The notes below the pieces were generated by a model. The model saw only the letters and a program-made list of their open reading frames with translations, was not told the origin of the DNA and made no database searches. Source: Geodermatophilus normandii (GTDB taxonomy: Bacteria; Actinomycetota; Actinomycetes; Mycobacteriales; Geodermatophilaceae). Taken from it: DNA of 64,000 bases. Location of the stretch: positions 1,694,001 to 1,758,000 of the forward strand of contig NZ_QGTX01000001.1 of the NCBI RefSeq assembly GCF_003182485.1, read 5' to 3'. Each line of letters begins with the position of its first letter. Positions within the stretch are counted from its first letter, which is position 1. This document shows, piece by piece, positions 44,521-51,812 of the stretch. The translations under genes were made by a program, and so were the position numbers.

Positions 44521-46404
44521 ATGAGCGAGGTCAGCGGGGTGCCCGCCTGCCCGAAGCCGGAGCACGCCGGCAGCCGGGTGCGCCGTCGCGGGCTCCGTCC
44601 GGCGGCGAGTGGGCCGCAGCAGCGGTTCGAGTGCGTGCTGGACGGCGCACACCACTTCTTCACGCGGCCGCTGGACCGGCCGACGGCCCGGCCGAAGCCG
44701 CGCCGGGTCCGCTGCCCGGAGGCCGGACACGCGGACGCCCGGGTCGCGGCCCGTGGCACGCGCCGGACGAAGGCGGGCACCTGGGCGCGGTACAGGTGCA
44801 CCCGCCCGGACGGCTCCGTGCACCACTTCCAGGTCATGGCGCGTGCGGTCGGGAAGACGCTGACCTCGCTGGATGTGCCGCCGGAGTGCCCGGAGCACGA
44901 GGACTCGAAGGTGACCCGGCACGGCTCGTTCGGCCGGGGGTCGCGGCGGCGGCAGCGGTACAGGTGCGTGCCTGTGGCCGACGAGGCACACACCTTCGTC
45001 CCGCCGCTGTCGCGGGAGACGGTGGAGGTGGGCAGCGACACCTGCGCGACCTGCGACGAGCTGCTGTCGCCGCACAGCGGTGAGCTGACCGGGGCGCGGC
45101 ACACCCCCTGGTCGCTGAAGGCCGTGGCGAAGGCGCTCAACGACCTGTCGCTGGGGGCGAGCTACGCGAAGGTCTCCCTGGCCATGCGTGAGCATCGCGA
45201 TCTGGCCGTGCGGCACCTGCACGAGGCGCACGGCATCGACCTGCTCGCCGCGGGCGCGGGCAGCGCGTCAGGGTCGTGGACGACCAAGCAGGGCAAGACC
45301 GCCTGGCACCTGGCCGCCGACCTGGTGGAGCAGTACGCGCCGCTGCTGTTCGAGCAGGCGGTCGAGGCGGTCGTCAAGCGGGAGCAGCGGCAGCGCGCGG
45401 CCAACGACGCCGCCCTGGCCGCCGACCCGAGCGCGTCGCTGGCGGCCCCGCTCACCTACATCCTCGACGAGCTGCCGGTCGTGCTGACCCGCCGCCGCAA
45501 GGCCGCGCGCAACCGGTTCCAGCAGGCGCAGTGGAGCCTGCTGGTGGTCGTAGAGGTGCGCTGGCGGCCGGCACCGGACCCGATGACGCTGCCGTCACGG
45601 GAGGCGCGGCTGCGCATGGTTCGGGCCTACCCGCGCGGCAACCAGCAGGCGTGGCGGCTGGTGCTCAACGAGCTGCCGGTGCGACCGGACTACATCGTCG
45701 CGGACAGCTCGCTGGCCATCACCGGCGCGGTCAACGCGCACTACGGCCCCGGAGCGGTCGGCCTCATCCCGAGCCTGTTCCACGTCCACCGCAACATCCG
45801 CGACGGGCTGATGGAGCTGACCGGCACCACGACGAAGGTCGAGGGCCGCGCCGTGCTCATCCCGCAGCTGGCCAAGCACATGGACGTGCTGACCCGGGAC
45901 GAGCTGCTCAACCGGACCGCCGCCGACTGGTCGCGGTGGTGGGACGAGCTCATCGCCGCCGTCGCGGCGCTGCCGGCCCCGGTGGTGAAGCTCACCGAGC
46001 AGCGCAAGATGTACGAGCCGCGGCTGACGGCGGCGCTGCCGCTGCTGGCCCGCCAGCCACAGCTGCCGGCCTCGAACGCGGCGGTCGAGACCCGCATGCG
46101 CCTCCAGCTCGAGCCGTTCCTGGACAACCGCAAGCACCTGTACCGGAACCTGGCCCGCACCAACTTCCTCTTCGACCTGGCCGTGGCCCGTGACCAGGGC
46201 GCGTTCGGCGACCTGGATGCCGTGGCGAAGGCCATCCGGGACAGCAACGAGACGGCCGGCGGGTGGGCGCCGGCACCGCGGCTGCTGGCCGACGCGCAGC
46301 CGCCGCCCCGGGAGGACGGCACGCCGTCGCCGGGCTACTCGTCGCTGCTGAACCCGCTGCTGGTCGCGGCCCTGGCCGACAAGCGTCTCGGCGGTGCCTC
46401 GTGA
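44521..46404 (+). CDS. Transposase with three tandem Cys/His zinc-binding-like repeats
   Basis: 627 residues from ATG 44521 (GTG 44515 in frame). The N-terminal ~160 residues hold three repeats, each CxnH...CxnH: C10/H15/C38/H44, C65/H70/C93/H101 and C123/H126/C149/H157, then a CATC pair. The central region has YILDELPVVL, then PDYIVADSSLAITGAV with a candidate catalytic Asp, and IPSLFHVHRNI (His pattern seen in MULE/IS256-like enzymes). Near the C-terminus NAAVETRMRLQLEPFLDNRKHLYRNLARTNFLFDL resembles the final catalytic Glu region of DDE transposases. It lies just inside the left TIR. Its stop overlaps the exonuclease GTG. Assignment rests mainly on TIR context and the C-terminal motif. Confidence 0.8.
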   Translation: MSEVSGVPACPKPEHAGSRVRRRGLRPAASGPQQRFECVLDGAHHFFTRPLDRPTARPKPRRVRCPEAGHADARVAARGTRRTKAGTWARYRCTRPDGSVHHFQVMARAVGKTLTSLDVPPECPEHEDSKVTRHGSFGRGSRRRQRYRCVPVADEAHTFVPPLSRETVEVGSDTCATCDELLSPHSGELTGARHTPWSLKAVAKALNDLSLGASYAKVSLAMREHRDLAVRHLHEAHGIDLLAAGAGSASGSWTTKQGKTAWHLAADLVEQYAPLLFEQAVEAVVKREQRQRAANDAALAADPSASLAAPLTYILDELPVVLTRRRKAARNRFQQAQWSLLVVVEVRWRPAPDPMTLPSREARLRMVRAYPRGNQQAWRLVLNELPVRPDYIVADSSLAITGAVNAHYGPGAVGLIPSLFHVHRNIRDGLMELTGTTTKVEGRAVLIPQLAKHMDVLTRDELLNRTAADWSRWWDELIAAVAALPAPVVKLTEQRKMYEPRLTAALPLLARQPQLPASNAAVETRMRLQLEPFLDNRKHLYRNLARTNFLFDLAVARDQGAFGDLDAVAKAIRDSNETAGGWAPAPRLLADAQPPPREDGTPSPGYSSLLNPLLVAALADKRLGGAS

Positions 46405-48030
46405 GCCTGTCCGACACCGGGTTCGAGCTGTTCCAGCTGCTCACCCAGCGGCCGTTCGTGGTGCTCGACACCGAGTACACCGCCGACCCTGACGGTGACG
46501 GCGACCGGCTCATCTCCGTCGCCGTCGTCCGCGTCGTGCGCGGCAAGCGGGTCCGCGACGGCGAGCTGTACCGCGAGATGAACCCCGGCGTCCCGGTCAG
46601 CGCCGCCTCCACCCGCGTGCACGGCTTCACCACCGAGGCCGTCGCCGGCAAGCGGCCGTTCCGCCACCACGCCCCGGCCATCCTCGACGCGCTGCGGGTG
46701 CCGGGCGCGGTGCTCGTCCAGCACACCGGCAGCGACCTGCGGGTGCTCCGCCGCGAGCTGGAACGCCTCGACGAGGCCCGCGCCGCCGGCGACACCCGCG
46801 TCACGGTCGGCCTGGCCGATCTGCCGGACCTCCCCGTCGTCGACACCAGCACGCTGCCCCGGCTGCTGCGCGTGCCCGGCATCGGCAACCGGGGCGTGGT
46901 CAGCCTGGCCACCCTGTGCCAGCTGCTCGGCGTGACCAACGGCGCGGCCCACCACGCCCGCGGCGACGCCCGGGCCACCGCCGACGCCCTGGTCAAGCTG
47001 CTCGTCCACGCGGCCGGCGCGTCCTACGCCTCGCTCGGGGACCTGCTCGCCGACCACGACCGCGGCACCACGCAGTCCCCGCGTCTGCCCGGCTACATCC
47101 GCAGCCGTCGCGACATCGACCCGGTGCTGCCGGCCGAGCACCTGGCCCGCCACGACCGGCCGCTGACGCACGCGGGCACCGCCGACGAGCACCGGGCCTG
47201 GCTCGACCTCGCCGGGGAGTGCGCGGTCCTGCGCTGCCCGCACCTGCGCGGCGAGGCGGGCCTGGCCGCCCCGGAGAACGGCGGGCGCTCCTCGACCCGC
47301 TGGTCGCGCTGCTGCCCTCGCTGACCGAGCCGGGCCAGCCGGGCACGCTGCTCGGCGCGGTCGCGGAGCTCATCGAGGGGGCCGACCCCGCGGCCCCGAC
47401 GCTGACGCACACCCGGGCGCTGCGGTGGTGGGCCGGGCAGCGCTCGCTAGTCGCCGCCAGCACCCCCTGCGCCGAGGTGCGCGCCGAGGCGTGCACCGAC
47501 TGCCGCGCCGGGCACGGCTGCCCCGCGACACGATCTACCAGCCGGTCGCCCGCATCGCCACGCTCGGCGCGCGGGGCGTGCTCACCGAGGCCAGCATCCG
47601 CGACCGGCTCTTCGGCAGCCGGCCCGACCGCCGCATCAACACCTGGCCCGGCCCGCACACCGACGCCGCGGCCTACATGGCCTGGCTCGTCGTCACGAAC
47701 GAGGACGACGCTGGCCGCATCACCGCCGCGATGAAGTACCTCGAAGCCGCGATGGACAAGGGCCTGCACCTCGTCGAGCCCCGCCTGGCGCTGGTCGCCT
47801 GTGAGGCCGTCATCGACACCGGGGGCCTGGCCGCCGCCGAGGCCATCGCCGACCAGGTGCTCGCCCACCGCACCAGCGACCCGGCCTACGAGGACCTGCG
47901 GCTGTGGCTGACCTGGCACCAGCAGGCCGCCGTCCGCGCGGAACGCGCGCTGACCGCCCGGACCATCACCCACCCCCGGCTCGCCCGGCCGGAGGGACGG
48001 GTCAACGTGAACCCGTACCTGCCGATCTGA
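46401..48030 (+). pseudogene. Passenger DEDDh 3'-5' exonuclease-like protein, two apparent frameshifts
   Basis: GTG 46401 overlaps the transposase TGA. The N-terminal ~200 residues form a DnaQ/RNase T-type exonuclease: VVLDTEYTA (Asp23, Glu25), QHTGSDLRVLRREL (Asp112) and HHARGDARATADALVKLL (His184, Asp189), i.e. all five DEDDh residues. A long helical C-terminal region follows, with ACTDCRAGHGC as a possible zinc site and IYQPVARIATLG. The frame breaks at 47283-47285 (G run) and 47521-47524 (C run); one added base at each gives a continuous protein of ~543 residues. Because the rest of the protein is well conserved in style, I think it is intact in nature. It may process transposon or donor DNA ends. 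Confidence 0.78.
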
Positions 48031-48057
48031 CGGGTCCACCTACGCGCCCGGCCGGTC

Positions 48058-48339
48058 TCACTCCTCGACGGTGACCCCTTCCGCTGCCAGCCGTGCGCGG
48101 GCGGTCCGTGCGCGCTCCCGCGCTGTGTCCGCGAGGCGCCGCTCATTGGCCGCTCGCCGCGCCATACCGGCGGACCTCTCCGGGTTCAGCTCGCCGAGCG
48201 CCGCCTGCGCGAGCACCTCGCCAGTGGCGTCGTGGAAGGTGGCCGCGCGCTCGTGCGCCGCGATGGCCTCCCGTTCCCGAGCGACAGCACGGTCGAACAC
48301 ACGCTGTTGGCGCTCGGCCGCCTCATTCAGGTCGCGCAC
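48058..48339 (-). CDS. Small helical protein inside the transposon
   Basis: 93 residues from GTG 48339 (a longer frame to 48564 has poor N-terminal composition). Almost entirely Ala/Arg/Glu helix: LNEAAERQQRVFDRAVAREREAIAAHERAATFHDATGEV, suggesting a coiled coil or DNA-associated accessory protein. It is convergent with the exonuclease gene. No family recognised. Confidence 0.55.
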   Translation of the reverse strand: MRDLNEAAERQQRVFDRAVAREREAIAAHERAATFHDATGEVLAQAALGELNPERSAGMARRAANERRLADTARERARTARARLAAEGVTVEE

Positions 48340-48496
48340 GCACCCAGTGTGCTGCGTGCGCAACAGCAGTGGGGACGCAAGCTGCCCGTAGGCGCGCGGC
48401 CCCCGCACCCGACACGCCGACACCGGCCACCTCCCGCACCGCCGCGACGCACAGGGCCACCCTGACCGCGCGCCGTCGAGGCCCCCGAACGTGAGC

Positions 48497-48527
48497 GTGA
48501 CCCCGGTCCGAGGTGGACCGGGGTCAC
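48497..48527 (-). promoter_or_regulatory. Hairpin just inside the right end
   Basis: Perfect 13-bp stem (48497-48509 with 48515-48527), 5-nt loop, 40 nt from the right TIR. It mirrors the left hairpin at 44461-44500 and could block transcription entering from outside. Confidence 0.6.
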
Positions 48528-48566
48528 GCGTTGTCACATCGGGCGTGCGCCCTTTGTGCGCCATGT

Positions 48567-48590
48567 ACCCACACTAAAAGCCGAACAGGC
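48567..48590 (-). repeat. Right terminal inverted repeat (24 bp)
   Basis: Perfect inverse of 44421-44444; followed directly by the second GATCCCG target copy. Confidence 0.95.
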
Positions 48591-48596
48591 GATCCC

Positions 48597-48613
48597 GGGA
48601 GGGGGCCTCTCGC
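48597..48613. terminator. Right arm of the split terminator hairpin
   Basis: Reverse complement of 44397-44413 over all 17 nt; it lies 18 nt from the end of the convergent YihY gene. The terminator is now separated by 4.2 kb. Confidence 0.9.
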
Positions 48614-48630
48614 GCGTGCCGGGTCTCCTC

Positions 48631-49671
48631 CTAGTTGGTGCTGCGGGGCTTCGGCTCGGCGCGGGCGTCGAGCTGGATCTCCTTCTCGGCCCCCGGGACG
48701 CCGTCCTTCAGCTCCTTGGTCCGCTCCTTCTCGGCGTCGAACTCGATGCCGAACAGCAGCGCCACGTTGATCAGCCAGAACCAGACGAGGAACACGACGA
48801 CGCCGGCCAGCGTGCCGTAGGTCTTGTTGTAGCTGCCGAAGTTGGCCACGTAGAACGCGAACGCGGCGGAGGCGACGACGGCCACGAGGATCGCGACGCC
48901 GGCGCCGGGGCTGATGAACCGGAAGCCGCGCAGCTTGACGTTCGGCGTGGAGTAGTAGAGGACGGCGATCATCAGCGCGAGGACCACGAGGATGACCGGC
49001 CACTTGGCCACGTTCCACACGGTCAGGGCGGTGTCGCCCAGGCCGATGGCCGAGCCGATGGCCTCCACGACCGGGCCGCTGAGCACCAGCATCGCCACGA
49101 TGACGGCGGCGAACAGGATGCCGATCAGGGTGACCAGCAGCTGCAGCGGCTTGAGCTTCCAGATCTTGCGGCCCTCGGGCGTCTCGTAGACGACGTTCGA
49201 GGCGCGGGTGAAGGCACCCACGTAGCCCGAGGCCGACCAGACGGCGCCGACCAGACCGATGACCAGGCCGAACCCGGCGGTGCTCTGGTTGCCGGCGACC
49301 TGGTCGATGACCGGGCCCAGCGTCTCCGCCGCGCTCCCGGGCACCACGGTGGTCAGTGCGGTGGTGAGCTGCTCCGGGGTCGTCAGCAGGCCGACGATCG
49401 ACGTCAGCGCGATGATCGCCGGGAAGAGCGCGAGGACGCCGTAGTAGGTGAGCGACGCCGCCCAGTCGGTGAGGTTGTCCTCGCTGAACTCCTTGACGGT
49501 CCGCTTGACCGTGCCGAAGAAGGTCGGCGTGGTGTCGGTCCCGCGGGGGGCGTTGTCGAACCGCGTGGAGTTGACCTTGTCGTCGTGCGGAGCCGGGTCG
49601 CCGGCGGTGTTGCCGGCGAACCTGGTCTTGGCCTCCGTGTCAGTGGCACGGGAGCCGGTGTTTCGGGCCAT
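48631..49671 (-). CDS. YihY/virulence factor BrkB family membrane protein
   Basis: 346 residues. A hydrophilic N-terminus then about six membrane helices with family words NLTDWAASLTYYGVLALFPAIIAL, GLVGAVWSASGYVGAFTRASNVVYE, LYYSTPNVKLRGFRFISPGA and YNKTYGTLAGVVVFLVWFWLINVALLFGIEF. The family was once called ribonuclease BN, wrongly; function is unknown, possibly transport. Its 3' terminator is the one interrupted by the transposon. Confidence 0.92.
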   Translation of the reverse strand: MARNTGSRATDTEAKTRFAGNTAGDPAPHDDKVNSTRFDNAPRGTDTTPTFFGTVKRTVKEFSEDNLTDWAASLTYYGVLALFPAIIALTSIVGLLTTPEQLTTALTTVVPGSAAETLGPVIDQVAGNQSTAGFGLVIGLVGAVWSASGYVGAFTRASNVVYETPEGRKIWKLKPLQLLVTLIGILFAAVIVAMLVLSGPVVEAIGSAIGLGDTALTVWNVAKWPVILVVLALMIAVLYYSTPNVKLRGFRFISPGAGVAILVAVVASAAFAFYVANFGSYNKTYGTLAGVVVFLVWFWLINVALLFGIEFDAEKERTKELKDGVPGAEKEIQLDARAEPKPRSTN

Positions 49672-49762
49672 GGGGTCCTCCGGGGCTGGGCGCAGTCGCC
49701 CCGGGTGGGTGCCCCGGGCGGGACCGTTCCATGCGCTCCGGTGATCATCCGGGCGCGGCGTG

Positions 49763-51280
49763 TCAGCGGATCCCCGAGACGGGTGACCACTCGCCTGCGC
49801 CGGCGGTCGCCCGCTCCACGTCGTGCAGGTCGTCGGGCCCGGCGGCCCCTCCGCGCCGGGCCTGCACCATCCCGGCCAGGCTCACCAGCGCGACCGCCGC
49901 CGCCGCGCCCGCACCGAGCAGGGCCACCAGGGTGAACCCCCCGGCCCGCGGCAGGCCGGTCGCCGGGTCGGTGGCGGCGCCGAGCAGGGCGACGGTCAGC
50001 GTGCTGCCCACGGCCTGGCCCGCCGCCCGGGCGATCGAGTTGACCGCGTTGGCCACGCCGGTCTCGGTCCGCCGCACCGCCCGGACCACCAGCGTGGGCA
50101 GCGCGGCGTAGGCGACGGTCACCCACGCCTGGGACAGCAGCCCCGCCGTCACGACCAGCCACGGCTCGGACCGGCCGAGGGCGAGGACCACGAAACCGGC
50201 CACGCCGCTGACCGCTCCGACGAGGAGGGTGGGCAGCGCGCCGATCCGGTCGACCACCGTGCCGGCGAACGGGGCGAGCAGGATGCCGACCACGCCGCCG
50301 GGCAGCAGGTACACGACGGCGGCCTCGAGCACCGGCGCGCCGAACCCGTAGCCGGCCACGCCGGGCGGTGTCTGCACGTACTGCATGACGGCGAGGAAGG
50401 ACACGAACAGGCCGACGCCGGTCATGAGACCGGCCAGGTTCGGCACGAGCATGCGCGGGTCGGTGAGCAGCGCGGGGCGCACCAGCGGCTGGGTGCTGCG
50501 GCGCTGCAGCAGCACCCAGAGGCCCAGGACGGCCAGTGCCCCCGCCGCGCAGCCGAGCGTCAGCGGGGAGGTCCAGCCCCAGCCGTTGCCCTGCGACACG
50601 GGCAGGAGCAGCAGCACGAGGCCGATCCCGAGGACGACGGCGCCGAGCCAGTCGACCCGGCCGGTCGCCGTCGGCGCGCGGCGCGGCAGCAGGACCGCCA
50701 CCAGGACCAGGGACAGCAGGGTGACGCCGAGCCCGATCCAGAACGGCCGGTGGTAGTCGCCGCCGTCGCCGGTGAGCAGGCCGGCGGCGACCAGGCCGAC
50801 GACGCCGCCGACGCCCAGGGTGCTGCTGACGATCGACATCGCGACGCTGAGCCGCTCCGGTGGCAGCTCGCGGCGCAGGACGCTGATCGACAGGGGGAAG
50901 AGCCCGTAGGACGCGCCCTGCAGCACGCGGGCGACGATCAGCAGCGGGAGCGAGCGGGTGACGATCGCCAGCAGCGTGCCGATCGCGACGGCGGCCAGGA
51001 TGCCGAGGATGACCGGCCGCTCGCCCCGGGTGTCCCCGAGCCGGCCGAGCACCGGGGTGAGCACGGCGGCGGCCAGCAGGTTGGCGGTGAGCACCCAGCC
51101 GGCGGCGGCCGGTGAGACGCCGAGCTGCTCGCCGATGGGCCCGAGCACCGGGACCACCAGGCTCTGCAGCAACGACAGCGTGGTGACGCCCAGTGACAGG
51201 GTCAGGACCAGGAGCGCCGGACGCGTCGGGGCGCCGGGGGAGGCCGTTCCGGCGCGGGAGACCTGGGCGCCGGTGGACAC
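49763..51280 (-). CDS. MFS transporter, DHA2-type drug exporter
   Basis: 505 residues from GTG 51280 (GTG 51355 is an in-frame alternative). Twelve to fourteen helices. Family marks: LSLLQSLVVPVLGPIGEQLGVSPAAAGWVLTANLL (helix 1-2), LGRLGDTRGERPVIL (motif A) and ARVLQGASYGLFPLSISVLRRELPPERL (motif C region). Probably exports small molecules by proton antiport. No regulator is adjacent. Confidence 0.9.
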   Translation of the reverse strand: MSTGAQVSRAGTASPGAPTRPALLVLTLSLGVTTLSLLQSLVVPVLGPIGEQLGVSPAAAGWVLTANLLAAAVLTPVLGRLGDTRGERPVILGILAAVAIGTLLAIVTRSLPLLIVARVLQGASYGLFPLSISVLRRELPPERLSVAMSIVSSTLGVGGVVGLVAAGLLTGDGGDYHRPFWIGLGVTLLSLVLVAVLLPRRAPTATGRVDWLGAVVLGIGLVLLLLPVSQGNGWGWTSPLTLGCAAGALAVLGLWVLLQRRSTQPLVRPALLTDPRMLVPNLAGLMTGVGLFVSFLAVMQYVQTPPGVAGYGFGAPVLEAAVVYLLPGGVVGILLAPFAGTVVDRIGALPTLLVGAVSGVAGFVVLALGRSEPWLVVTAGLLSQAWVTVAYAALPTLVVRAVRRTETGVANAVNSIARAAGQAVGSTLTVALLGAATDPATGLPRAGGFTLVALLGAGAAAAVALVSLAGMVQARRGGAAGPDDLHDVERATAGAGEWSPVSGIR

Positions 51281-51481
51281 CTCCCGATGACACCATGCGG
51301 CCGCCCCCGACGACGCGGCGGGCTGGTTGCGGGACCCAACGGTGAGTCCGCTCACAGTCCGTCAGGTGAACAGTACGTAGCGACGATTGAGAGGGCGGTT
51401 CGCTGGGGACACAGTCCCCGGACGACGCGCCGCCGGCCTGCAGCCGGGCGGCGAGACGAGACGAGCAAGGGGACGTTCGAG

Positions 51482-51670
51482 ATGCTTCTGTGGCCTGCAG
51501 TCACCCTGGTCGGGTTCGTGGTGCTGACCGCTCTGGTGATCGCGATGGGCACCTCCACGACGGCGCGCTACGAGCGCGAGCAGCGGGCGGCGGCCGGCAC
51601 CGCGACCCGCCGCGAGGCCGCTCCTGCGGCTGTCGCCGTCGAGCCGGTGGGGATGGCCCGGGCGGCCTGA
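51482..51670 (+). CDS. Small membrane protein, LLWPAV module
   Basis: 62 residues from ATG 51482 (GGGGACG upstream). One membrane helix LLWPAVTLVGFVVLTALVIAMG then TSTTARYEREQRAA. This matches residues 5-36 of paralogue B (28656-29579): LLWPAVS..GF...........SSTARYEFERNAA. It therefore represents a stand-alone version of that membrane anchor. Function unknown. A strong hairpin follows. Confidence 0.7.
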   Translation: MLLWPAVTLVGFVVLTALVIAMGTSTTARYEREQRAAAGTATRREAAPAAVAVEPVGMARAA

Positions 51671-51681
51671 GCCGCACCACC

Positions 51682-51741
51682 CCGGACGCGGACGCGCCCC
51701 GCCGCTCCCTCCCGGGAGCCGCGGGGCGCGCGTGCGTCCGG
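51682..51741. terminator. Long bulged hairpin terminator
   Basis: Three stacked stems: CCGGACGC/GCGTCCGG (51682/51734), CGCGCCCCGC/GCGGGGCGCG (51693/51721) and an inner GCTCCC/GGGAGC. It lies between the small membrane gene and the convergent acyl-CoA dehydrogenase. Confidence 0.7.
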
Positions 51742-51812
51742 GGTCCGGTCGATCCGGTCCCCGGCCCCTCCCGGGCACCGCCCCGAGCGGGCGAGGGGCG
51801 GGGAGGGGGTCC

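Larger units (their letters stand above)
44421..48590 (+). mobile_element. Complete 4,170-bp transposon with a passenger exonuclease gene
   Basis: Bounded by perfect 24-bp terminal inverted repeats (44421-44444 and 48567-48590, beginning GCCTGTTCGGCTTTTAG) and flanked by a 7-bp direct duplication GATCCCG (44414-44420 and 48591-48597). It carries a transposase-like gene (44521-46404), an overlapping DEDDh exonuclease-like gene (46401-48030), a small minus-strand gene and a hairpin inside each end. No resistance gene. TIR, duplication and gene set are all intact apart from two probable base-calling deletions in the exonuclease gene. The transposase has no family I can name with certainty. Confidence 0.92.

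Noticed and set aside
44421-48590. Integrative or conjugative element
   Set aside because: No relaxase, replication, coupling or integrase genes; size, TIRs and 7-bp duplication fit a transposon.
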